Under the pieces are notes generated by a model. That model ran no database searches. It had not been told where the DNA came from and saw nothing but the letters and a program-made list of their open reading frames with translations. The position numbers and the translations under genes are program-made. This document shows, in pieces, positions 26,361-33,307 of a stretch of 43,326 nucleotides of DNA (position 1 is the stretch's first letter; the number at the start of each line of letters is the position of its first letter). The stretch spans positions 1 to 43,326 of the forward strand of contig JACPUH010000019.1 of the NCBI GenBank assembly GCA_016192345.1, given 5' to 3'. Origin of the DNA: Ignavibacteriales bacterium (GTDB lineage Bacteria > Bacteroidota > Ignavibacteria > UBA10030).

Positions 26361-28799
26361 CTATTCATATCGGAGCGCTTCCACCGGATTCGCCAACGCG
26401 GCTTTGACGGCCTGAACGCTCACGGTCAGAAGAGCAATGAAAAGGGTCAATCCACCTGCCAAGGCAAACACCCACCAGGCGATTTCGATCCGGAAGGCAA
26501 AATCTTCCAGCCACAACGACATCACGTGGTACGTAACCGGCCAGGCGAGTACATTTCCAGCACAGACAAGGAAAACGAACTCCTTCGTGAGGAGCCCGAC
26601 AAGGCTGGTGATGGACGCACCGAGCACCTTGCGGACACCGACTTCTTTCAGGCGTTGCTCCGTGGAAAACGACACCAGTCCGAACAATCCCAAACACCCA
26701 ATGAGGATCGTCAGTATGGCAAAAACACCGAAGAGTGTCGCAAACCGCTCATCGTTTCGATATTGCTCATCGAACCGTTCATCGACAAAATAATAATCAA
26801 ACGGATTTCCAGGGAAGATCGTTGTATACACGCGCCGAATGTCGGCAATAGTTTGACCGAGATTGATGGAATTGACCTTCAACGCAAGTTTCGACCCCGC
26901 TTGTGTTGGCGTAAAGAGGACTGCCTCGCGCGGGGAATGCGCAGACGACCAGTTAAAATCTTTATATACTCCGACGATGCGACACTGCTCTCCCCCTATG
27001 TGGATCAATTGGTTCAACGATTGTTCCGGGAAATCGAACCGTAAATTCCTTATCGCGGTCTCATTGGCGATCACCGGCGTTGGTTGGCCCTCCACTCCTC
27101 GAACCGCGTTGCTTTCAAATCCAACGCCTGCGATCAACTCCAGGTCGAATAACTCTGCAAAGCCGGAATCGATCCACGCCATCGCTCCGCGCACACCCGT
27201 GGAGGGGTCAGCCGTTGATTGCCTCAGCCCCGAGCTATACCAATTGAATCCCTCCCCCGGCAACGCTGAAGACCTCGTTATTTGCTCAATAGCCGGAATT
27301 TGGCGAAGTTGCTCCATCAAGGTACCCATCATAATCGTTTTCTGTGCGCCTTCCGGAAGAACGGTAGGGCCCCGCACGGCCAGAACCCGGTTCAGATTCA
27401 TCCCGATGTCCATGTGCCGCACATAGTTGAGCTGATCGTGCACGATGGCCGTACCGGCTAACAACACGACGGCTGCTGCAAATTGGAACACGACCAGTCC
27501 CTGACGCAAGCGGATCCGGAGAAAGGAAGATGTTCCGCCTTTCCCTTTGAGCACGGAGGCAGGCAAGAAGGATGAAAGGACAAAGGCCGGGTAAAGGCCG
27601 GCGAGCAATGTCCCTGCAAGGGAGATCGCAGCAACCGCCCCCCAGAACTCCGGTCGCGACAGCAAGTCAATTGTCAGTTGCGTTCCGGCCAGCTGGTTCA
27701 GCATGGGGCGCAGAAATTCGGTAGATACTAAGGCAAGAAGAATTGCCCCAATATTTGTGAGCGCCGATTCCACAAGAAACTGAAGGACCAATTGCTTTCG
27801 TTGCGCGCCGATCGTTTTTCGAATTCCCACTTCCCGGGCACGATCGAGGGAACGGGCCGTGGAAAGATTGACATAGTTGACAAGGGCAATCAAGAGTGTC
27901 ACCACGCCCACCACAATGAAAAAGTACACGGTACGATAGCTTCCGGAAATCGCCTTGGGAGCAAAAATACTACCGTTGAGATAAACGTCGCGCAACGGTT
28001 GGGCATTCACACGAACGGAGGTCTTCGTTCGCTCGAAGTGCTCCTTCCGATGTGTCATGACGACATTGGTAAATTTACGTCCGACCTCCCCAATATTCAC
28101 TCCAGGCTGCAATTGAACGTACGTAAGGAAATTGCTCCAGTGCCATGCCAGGGTGGGGTCTTTGTACCCGCTTTTTTGAAGGAGGTCAGTCATGGGAAGA
28201 AGGAAGTCGAATTGCAGGTGTGAGTTCGTCGGGACGTCGCGCAACACGCCGTTCACCCGGAACACGCCCTTGATCCATCCCGTCACGTTGAGTGTTTTTC
28301 CGATCGGGTTGTCTGTTCCAAAGTACTTTCGCGCGGCAGATTCGCTCAGGAGCATTGTGCCGGATTCTACGAGCGCAGTACGGAGATCACCGGAAACAAG
28401 GGGGTACGTGAACATCTGCAGGAATGCGGGGTCTGTATAGTACACGCTTTTTTCTTCAAACACTTTCTCGGGGTGCTCTGCGGAAGAAATCACCGGTATA
28501 TTGTAATCCGGGTGAAGCCTTGCAAAACGGACAACCTCCGGCACCGCTTCATCCAGCGCCGGCCCAAGCGCATAACCCTCAAGAGCTTCCGTTCCTCCGC
28601 TTCTCGACCCGGTTTCGGTCACACGGTACAAATCGGGAAAATTCTCGTTGAACCGGTCAAAACCGTACTCGAAAGTGACGTACTCAAAAATGAGGAGACA
28701 GCAGGTCAGTCCAAGACTCAAGCCGGTGATATTGATGGCAGAGTAAACCTTCCGCTTGAGAAGGTTGCGGAGCGCGATTTTGAGGTAGCTTCTAAACAT
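26361..28799 (-). CDS. ABC permease 1 (MacB/FtsX type, 812 aa), translationally coupled to the ATPase
   Basis: ATG 28799 overlaps the last codons of the ATPase gene by 8 nt, so this permease is the most likely original partner of that ATPase. It starts [20 protein letters not shown]. Signatures: AREVGIRKTIGAQ in the first half and TEQRLKEVGVRKVLGAS in the second; tail NPVEALRYE. The usual VVKDFHF is replaced by VYKDFNWSSAHSPREAV, the strongest change at this site apart from permease 11. FDRFNENFPDLYRV replaces the FHxNADxIYRV motif. If only one permease of the array were needed for a basic function, this position makes it the best candidate. Confidence 0.93.
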   Translation of the reverse strand: MFRSYLKIALRNLLKRKVYSAINITGLSLGLTCCLLIFEYVTFEYGFDRFNENFPDLYRVTETGSRSGGTEALEGYALGPALDEAVPEVVRFARLHPDYNIPVISSAEHPEKVFEEKSVYYTDPAFLQMFTYPLVSGDLRTALVESGTMLLSESAARKYFGTDNPIGKTLNVTGWIKGVFRVNGVLRDVPTNSHLQFDFLLPMTDLLQKSGYKDPTLAWHWSNFLTYVQLQPGVNIGEVGRKFTNVVMTHRKEHFERTKTSVRVNAQPLRDVYLNGSIFAPKAISGSYRTVYFFIVVGVVTLLIALVNYVNLSTARSLDRAREVGIRKTIGAQRKQLVLQFLVESALTNIGAILLALVSTEFLRPMLNQLAGTQLTIDLLSRPEFWGAVAAISLAGTLLAGLYPAFVLSSFLPASVLKGKGGTSSFLRIRLRQGLVVFQFAAAVVLLAGTAIVHDQLNYVRHMDIGMNLNRVLAVRGPTVLPEGAQKTIMMGTLMEQLRQIPAIEQITRSSALPGEGFNWYSSGLRQSTADPSTGVRGAMAWIDSGFAELFDLELIAGVGFESNAVRGVEGQPTPVIANETAIRNLRFDFPEQSLNQLIHIGGEQCRIVGVYKDFNWSSAHSPREAVLFTPTQAGSKLALKVNSINLGQTIADIRRVYTTIFPGNPFDYYFVDERFDEQYRNDERFATLFGVFAILTILIGCLGLFGLVSFSTEQRLKEVGVRKVLGASITSLVGLLTKEFVFLVCAGNVLAWPVTYHVMSLWLEDFAFRIEIAWWVFALAGGLTLFIALLTVSVQAVKAALANPVEALRYE

Positions 28800-29481
28800 G
28801 GAATTGCTCCTTGATATTCTCCGTCACCACATGTCCGTCGAAGAGGTGGATAATCCTGTGGGCGAACTCCGAGTCATGTGTGGAGTGCGTCACCATCACG
28901 ATCGTCGTCCCGGCTTCGTTCAACTGCGTCAGGAGTTTCATCACCTCGCTGCCATGAGCCGAGTCAAGATTTCCCGTCGGTTCGTCTGCGAGAATCAATT
29001 TTGGTTTCGCGACGATGGCACGAGAGACCGCCACACGTTGCTGTTGTCCGCCCGAAAGCTGTTGGGGAAAATGGCTTTTCCGGTGCATGACACCCATGTG
29101 CTCCAGAACTTCGTTCACGCGCTTCTCACGTTCCGCAGAAGCGACACCGAGGTAGAACAATGGGAGTTCGACATTCTCAAATACCGTCAACTCGTCGATG
29201 AGGTTGAAGCTCTGGAACACAAAGCCAATGTTCGCTTTGCGCAAATTGGCCCGCTGTCGCTCTGTATACTTTGAGACCTCATGGCCGACGAAATGATACT
29301 CCCCGTCGGATGGGTTATCGAGGAGCCCGAGGATATTGAGCAAAGTCGATTTCCCACAGCCCGACGGGCCCATAATGGCCACGAATTCGCCTTCGTTGAT
29401 CTCGATGTTGACGTTGTTGAGGGCGGTCGTTTCAACCTCGTCTGTTGCGTACATACGTTTGAGATTCATAGTCTTAATCAT
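28792..29481 (-). CDS. ABC transporter ATPase, MacB/LolD type (229 aa)
   Basis: Cytoplasmic ATP-hydrolysing subunit and the only ATPase in the window. I use the start at 29481 ([17 protein letters not shown]) because AAGGAG lies upstream at normal spacing; an in-frame ATG at 29613 would add 44 residues with no family resemblance. Walker [10 protein letters not shown] at 38-46, Q-loop glutamine at 90 ([21 protein letters not shown]), signature LSGGQQQR at 142-149, Walker B LILADEP at 162-168 with catalytic E167, and switch histidine H199. All catalytic residues are present. The [16 protein letters not shown] segment is typical of the MacB/LolD/FtsE branch, which moves substrates by mechanotransmission rather than through a channel. 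It presumably serves some or all of the eleven permeases downstream. Confidence 0.96.
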   Translation of the reverse strand: MIKTMNLKRMYATDEVETTALNNVNIEINEGEFVAIMGPSGCGKSTLLNILGLLDNPSDGEYHFVGHEVSKYTERQRANLRKANIGFVFQSFNLIDELTVFENVELPLFYLGVASAEREKRVNEVLEHMGVMHRKSHFPQQLSGGQQQRVAVSRAIVAKPKLILADEPTGNLDSAHGSEVMKLLTQLNEAGTTIVMVTHSTHDSEFAHRIIHLFDGHVVTENIKEQFHV

Positions 29482-29745
29482 AAAGCCAATCTCCTTGAGT
29501 AATAGTGGGTTGGGTTGTTTTTCATAAGATCCTTGAGAATCGCATTCTGGCTCAACAGGAAAAACCTGTTGGATTTTTGACCCGGTAGTTCCTGCCCGCC
29601 TTGAAGAAGTCAAGGGCGGGGGCGGTCGTCGGCTGAATCAAAAAAATCTGTACTAACAGTGGAAAATGAGAATAAGGCTTTCGGCCGCTCCCCTGGTGGG
29701 ACCCGCTCGCGCGGGGAAGGAGTTGCCGACGTCCCTGCAGGACGT
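29482..29745. other. Hairpin-rich spacer between four-helix protein and ATPase
   Basis: 264 nt without a gene. Four inverted repeats are visible: CAACAGG (29553-29559) with CCTGTTG (29565-29571) around AAAAA; CCCGCCTTGA (29595-29604) with TCAAGGGCGGG (29610-29620, one bulged base); CCCGC (29702-29706) with GCGGG (29711-29715); and ACGTCC (29729-29734) with GGACGT (29740-29745). On the operon (minus) strand none is followed by a clean U-run, so I do not call a terminator. RNA stability control or partial attenuation between adaptor and ATPase is possible. Confidence 0.5.
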
Positions 29746-30102
29746 TTACACGTGAATCGACTTTTTGATGATCTGAAACTCCAAGTCAAGCTGGCGGGAC
29801 TCGGGGGTCGTCAGGAGCCCGTCGGCTTTTGCCTGCTGGACGAGCTGCTCCAACTGTTCAACCGACTCTTTCGCCTTTCGCTGTGCATCCCGGCCAACCC
29901 CAGCCTTGCTGGAATCGAACGTCATGACAAGCGTAGTGAGAAGTGACAGGCATGATTCCTGGATGCGCTTCGCCAAATCCCCCGAACGCTCCCTGTCGGG
30001 GAAACTCTTTGAAGAACGATGAAGCGTGAGTGCAAGAACCCGCGCTTCTTTCCATGTCGGAAGTTCATGAAAATCCATAACATCGAGGAGGAAAGTGTTC
30101 AT
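29746..30102 (-). CDS. Four-helix bundle protein, divergent 23S-IVS-like (118 aa)
   Basis: Small, all-helical, no signal peptide. MDFHELPTWKEARVLALTLH followed by SFPDRERSGDLAKRIQESCLSL resembles the four-helix-bundle family once named after 23S rRNA intervening sequences (F-x-L-x-x-W-x-x-A ... FP-x-E-x-x-x-L-x-x-Q-I-x-x-A-x-x-S). The usual NIAEG after the second helix is replaced by LLTTLVMTFD. A long charged C-terminal helix region (KAKESVEQLEQLVQQAKADG) follows. The start is fixed by an ATGA overlap with the adaptor stop codon, so the two are translationally coupled. That coupling argues for a part in the transporter or its expression, not a free-standing rRNA insert. Function unknown. Confidence 0.7.
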   Translation of the reverse strand: MNTFLLDVMDFHELPTWKEARVLALTLHRSSKSFPDRERSGDLAKRIQESCLSLLTTLVMTFDSSKAGVGRDAQRKAKESVEQLEQLVQQAKADGLLTTPESRQLDLEFQIIKKSIHV

Positions 30103-31415
30103 TTCTTAAGAATCAGTTTGTCGATGTCGCCGAAGTTGTCATAGGACGAGGTGATGACCTGCTCTCCCGGCTGCAAGCCCTCGATCACTTCGAAGACCTG
30201 CGGGTTCTGCCTGCCGAGCTTGATGCTGCGCTTCGTGGCGTTCTCGCCCGACGGGTCGAGCACGTACACCCATTGTCCCCCCGTCCTTTGATAAAACCCC
30301 CCACGCGCCAGAAGCGTTGCTTCGGAGAGGTCACCAAGCTCGAGACGGATCTGCAAGGTCTGCCCACGACGTATTCCCTGCGGGGTTTTGCCCGTGAACT
30401 CCATATCGACTTCGAACCGTCCGTCCCGTACTTCCGGGTACACTTTCTTGATAACAAGACGGAACGTGTTTCCGGCAAGGTCGAACTCTCCCTCCTGCCC
30501 GATGTTGATCCGCGCAATGTAAAACTCATCGATCGCTGCACGGACCTTGAAATTATCGAGCACGTCGATCTGTCCCAACCGCTGGCCCGGCGATTTCGAC
30601 TGGCCTATCTCGGCGTTCAACGATGTTAATTGACCGCCGATGGGCGCGCGCAGGGTGAGGTTGTCGATACTCCTCTTCACCATCTCTAAGTTCATCTCGA
30701 GCCGGTCGATCGACGATTCGAGTTGGGTCAACTGGTTCACCCGGAGAAGGGAGTCCTGCCTGAAGTTCTCCAGGGCAAGCACCCTCCGACCGAGCCAGTA
30801 CTCATGTTCATCCCTCGTGCGCTTGAACTCCTCCGAGGAGATCAGGTTCTTCACCATAAGAACGGAATCCCGGTCGAACGACAGCTTCGTCCGTTGCACC
30901 TGGTATTCGACTTCAGCGAGCTGGCTCCGGACGGAAATGCTGTTCTGTTCGATGGCAAGGCGCCGGTTCTGCGCGTTGTTGATCTGTTCGTACGAAAGAG
31001 CCTCACGGTACATGACGTCAAGTTGGAGGTTGGTGTTCGCAAGCCGGAGAATCGGATCACCTTTCCTGACAAACGTCCCGGCGTCGACAAACAACCGTTC
31101 GATCCTCCCCCCTTCGATCGCATCGAGATAAAAGGTCTCAATCGGCAGAACGGAGCCGTTCACGGGAATGAATTCCTGAAACGGTCCTCGCGAAACCTCA
31201 GAGATCGTGATCTTCTCAGCCTCGACATTCAGTTTTGAACTGGTATCGCCGAAGATAAAGCTGTAGAGGATAAAAAGAATAAGCAGTCCACCGCCGCCAG
31301 CCATGCCGATCCTCTTGGGGGTCCAAAGTTTCTTCTCAATTTTTCGGTCCATGCCCGCCTGGGATAGACCATTCCCTTGGGCTTGCTCTTTCGATTGTGT
31401 CGTTTTCGTTTCCAT
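30099..31415 (-). CDS. Periplasmic adaptor subunit of ABC exporter (HlyD/MacA type, 438 aa)
   Basis: Links the inner-membrane transporter to an outer-membrane exit duct. A cytoplasmic N-tail (1-36, charged), one anchor helix at about 39-57 (GGGGLLILFILYSFIFG), a biotinyl-lipoyl-like half around 84-128 (IEGGRIERLFVDAGTFVRKGDPI), a long alpha-hairpin at about 130-255, then the returning half NLTLRAPIGGQLTSLNAEIGQ, a beta-barrel region, and a membrane-proximal domain with GLQPGEQVITSS near the end. The architecture is that of HlyD/MacA adaptors. It is the first gene of the minus-strand array. No TolC-like outer-membrane factor is found in the window, so the duct must be encoded elsewhere. The ribosome site at ATG 31415 is weak (AGAAG). 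Confidence 0.92.
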   Translation of the reverse strand: METKTTQSKEQAQGNGLSQAGMDRKIEKKLWTPKRIGMAGGGGLLILFILYSFIFGDTSSKLNVEAEKITISEVSRGPFQEFIPVNGSVLPIETFYLDAIEGGRIERLFVDAGTFVRKGDPILRLANTNLQLDVMYREALSYEQINNAQNRRLAIEQNSISVRSQLAEVEYQVQRTKLSFDRDSVLMVKNLISSEEFKRTRDEHEYWLGRRVLALENFRQDSLLRVNQLTQLESSIDRLEMNLEMVKRSIDNLTLRAPIGGQLTSLNAEIGQSKSPGQRLGQIDVLDNFKVRAAIDEFYIARINIGQEGEFDLAGNTFRLVIKKVYPEVRDGRFEVDMEFTGKTPQGIRRGQTLQIRLELGDLSEATLLARGGFYQRTGGQWVYVLDPSGENATKRSIKLGRQNPQVFEVIEGLQPGEQVITSSYDNFGDIDKLILKK

Positions 31416-31466
31416 TGTCCGAAGCTTCTGAATAGGGAAAATTGGGGAAATATCATCGGGGAAACC

Positions 31467-31481
31467 TCAAGTACCGGGCCA
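31467..31481 (-). promoter_or_regulatory. Weak sigma-54-like promoter candidate for the exporter array
   Basis: On the minus strand TGGCCC (31481-31476), GGTAC, TTGA (31470-31467) resembles TGGCAC-N5-TTGC with two mismatches. The GG is present but the -12 GC reads GA. Predicted transcription start is near 31455, 40 nt before the adaptor ATG. The palindrome at 31555-31570 lies about 75 nt upstream, a suitable distance for an enhancer. The mismatch in the -12 element keeps confidence low. Confidence 0.35.
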
Positions 31482-31532
31482 TACTGATTTTGAGCAATTC
31501 TTTGAGAAATCGAAGGTTTTTGTTGGCAAGTG

Positions 31533-31570
31533 TGTCCGATTTCATTACATTAAGTGTCCGGAAACGGACA
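31533..31570. promoter_or_regulatory. Candidate enhancer: TGTCCG half site plus TGTCCG-GAAA-CGGACA palindrome
   Basis: TGTCCG occurs at 31533-31538 and again at 31555-31560, 22 nt apart (about two helical turns). The second is followed by GAAA and the inverse CGGACA at 31565-31570, a perfect 6-bp-arm palindrome. It sits between the divergent exporter array and the response-regulator gene, so it is a natural binding site for the Fis-type DNA-binding domain of that regulator. This role is inferred from position and symmetry only. Confidence 0.5.
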
Positions 31571-31633
31571 ATCCGTTGGGTCTGCGTGTGTCAACTAACT
31601 CCCAAGGTTTGGTGGAAAAATCATTGCCACTCG

Positions 31634-31649
31634 TGGCACGATCTTAGCT
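31634..31649 (+). promoter_or_regulatory. Sigma-54 promoter upstream of the two-component genes
   Basis: TGGCACG (31634-31640), ATCT, TAGCT (31645-31649) matches the -24/-12 consensus TGGCACG-N4-TTGCT with one mismatch and the exact GG-N10-GC spacing. Predicted start near 31661. A 6-bp inverted repeat TGCCAC-TC-GTGGCA (31625-31638) overlaps the -24 element. It would make the sigma-54 activator gene at 31931 autoregulated from the palindrome about 65-80 nt upstream. Confidence 0.6.
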
Positions 31650-31660
31650 CAATGTGTTTC

Positions 31661-31930
31661 GGCGTAAAAATGTGTGCTCGGGGAAAGTGTAAAGGCTCGG
31701 ACTACACACCCCCGCCCCGCCGGAGGCCTAGTATTGAAGATCGCGTAGCGATCAACTATTTGGATCAAATCAAAGAGAGGGGAGTTCAAAGCGCTGCCCC
31801 CAAAAATCCGAGCCTAAAGCATCCCCTCTTCCTGAGGCTAAAACGAGCAAGAGGGGAGCAGAGGGGTGTGTCAGTACGGAACCCACCTAAGTCAGGTGAA
31901 AAATCATTTTCACGATGAGGTTTTCATACG
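31661..31930 (+). other. Long structured 5' leader of the response-regulator mRNA
   Basis: About 270 nt separate the predicted start from ATG 31931. Inverted repeats: GATCGC-GTA-GCGATC near 31739-31753; TCCCCTCTT (31822-31830) with AAGAGGGGA (31849-31857), nine perfect pairs around an 18-nt loop; and CACCT (31884-31888) with AGGTG (31894-31898) shortly before the ribosome site. A frame open on the plus strand through this region has low-complexity, basic composition and no family resemblance, so I call it non-coding. A repeat-derived leader or RNA-level control are both possible. Confidence 0.4.
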
Positions 31931-33307
31931 ATGAGTAAACGGCTTGGGTCAATTTTGATCATCGACGACGATGAGGATGTTCTCCTTGCGGCGCAGATGT
32001 TCCTGAAGCACCATGCGGCGCGGGTCCGGACCGAACACGCACCGGAAACCATCCCAACGCTCTTGAAGAATGAAACGTATGATATCATTCTGCTCGACAT
32101 GAACTTCACCCGCGACGTGAGCAGCGGGCATGAAGGGTTCTCCTGGTTGCGTAAAATCATCGAGCTTGATCCCTCGGCTGTCGTGATTCTCATTACCGCG
32201 TACGGCGATGTGGAGATGGCTGTGCGCGGAATTAAGGAGGGAGCGACTGATTTTGTTTTGAAGCCGTGGCAGAACGAAAAACTCCTCGCGACGCTTTCCG
32301 CGGCAATGACGCTTCGCCGCTCAAGAGAGGAAGTCGATAACCTTCGCTCGCGCCAGCAACAACTCAGCGCCGACCTCGATAAACGCTTCCAGGGATTCGT
32401 GGGAACGAGTCCTCAGATACGAGAGGTGTTTGCCACCATCGAAAAGGTCGCGAAGACCGATGCCAACGTGTTGATCCTGGGGGAAAACGGGACCGGCAAG
32501 GAACTTGTTGCGCGTGAACTCCACAGGCAATCAGCCCGTGCGAACGAAGTTTTCCTCAGCGTCGACATGGCGGCACTGAGTGAAAACCTGTTTGAAAGCG
32601 AGTTGTTCGGTCATGTGAAAGGGGCCTTTACCGACGCTCGCGAAGATCGCGCAGGGCGGTTCGAAGTTGCTTCCGCTGGTACACTCTTTCTTGACGAGGT
32701 CGGCAATCTCCCTGTATCCCTTCAGGCCAAATTGCTGACCGTGCTCCAAAACCGTGAGGTAACACGGCTCGGCTCGAACAAATCGCGGGCCATTAATATT
32801 CGCCTCATCTGTGCGACCAACAAGTCGTTGCGGGAACTGGTTGCACACAAGAGCTTCCGACAGGACCTCCTCTACCGGATTAACACTGTCGAGATCCATC
32901 TTCCACCCCTCCGGGAACGCTCAGAGGATGTCCGTCTGCTCCTGGAGTATTTCCTCCAAATCTACTCGAACAAATACCGTAAAGCGCCAAAGCGTATCTC
33001 GCCTGCAACGATAAAAAAACTGGAGAAATATCAATGGCCGGGAAACGTCCGCGAGCTCCAACACGCCGTGGAGCGGGCGGTCATCATGAGCGAAAGTGAA
33101 ACGCTGCATCCATCCGATTTTTTCTTTACCTCGAAAGAACCTTTGGGAGAGGCCGTTGGGGTCGACGGGTTTAACCTGGATGAGGCGGAGAAAACCCTCA
33201 TCAGGAGAGCCCTGAGCAAACACGGGGGAAACATCAGCCAGGCTGCAAAGGAACTGGGCCTGACGCGCGCAGCGCTTTATCGAAGGCTCGAAAAATATGG
33301 CCTTTAA
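31931..33307 (+). CDS. Sigma-54-dependent response regulator, NtrC/AtoC type (458 aa)
   Basis: Transcription activator that opens sigma-54 promoters when phosphorylated. Receiver domain 1-125: acidic pocket D12-D14, phosphoacceptor D56 (LLDMNF), T89 and K111. AAA+ domain about 155-390: Walker A GENGTGKE at 184-191, sigma-54 contact loop GAFTDA at 231-236 (G of GAFTGA replaced by D), Walker B TLFLDE at 251-256. A C-terminal Fis-type helix-turn-helix (GNISQAAKELGLTRAALYRR) ends the protein. GAGG precedes the ATG at about 10 nt. The histidine kinase gene overlaps its last codons. Divergent placement next to the exporter array, and the palindrome between them, suggest it controls both itself and the array. 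Confidence 0.95.
   Translation: MSKRLGSILIIDDDEDVLLAAQMFLKHHAARVRTEHAPETIPTLLKNETYDIILLDMNFTRDVSSGHEGFSWLRKIIELDPSAVVILITAYGDVEMAVRGIKEGATDFVLKPWQNEKLLATLSAAMTLRRSREEVDNLRSRQQQLSADLDKRFQGFVGTSPQIREVFATIEKVAKTDANVLILGENGTGKELVARELHRQSARANEVFLSVDMAALSENLFESELFGHVKGAFTDAREDRAGRFEVASAGTLFLDEVGNLPVSLQAKLLTVLQNREVTRLGSNKSRAINIRLICATNKSLRELVAHKSFRQDLLYRINTVEIHLPPLRERSEDVRLLLEYFLQIYSNKYRKAPKRISPATIKKLEKYQWPGNVRELQHAVERAVIMSESETLHPSDFFFTSKEPLGEAVGVDGFNLDEAEKTLIRRALSKHGGNISQAAKELGLTRAALYRRLEKYGL

Noticed and set aside
29553..29578. Hairpin followed by ATTTTT on the plus strand, resembling a rho-independent terminator
   Set aside because: No plus-strand gene lies upstream of it, and on the operon strand the T-run is on the wrong side, so it cannot be called as a terminator of the array.
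31615..31630. Second minus-strand sigma-54-like site TGGCAATGATTTTTCC
   Set aside because: The -12 GC is TC, and the palindrome would lie downstream of it, about 200 nt from the adaptor start. The 31467-31481 candidate fits position better.
31442..31918. A 158-codon plus-strand frame in the divergent control region
   Set aside because: It covers the promoter and palindrome elements, has low-complexity basic sequence in its second half and no ribosome site or family resemblance.
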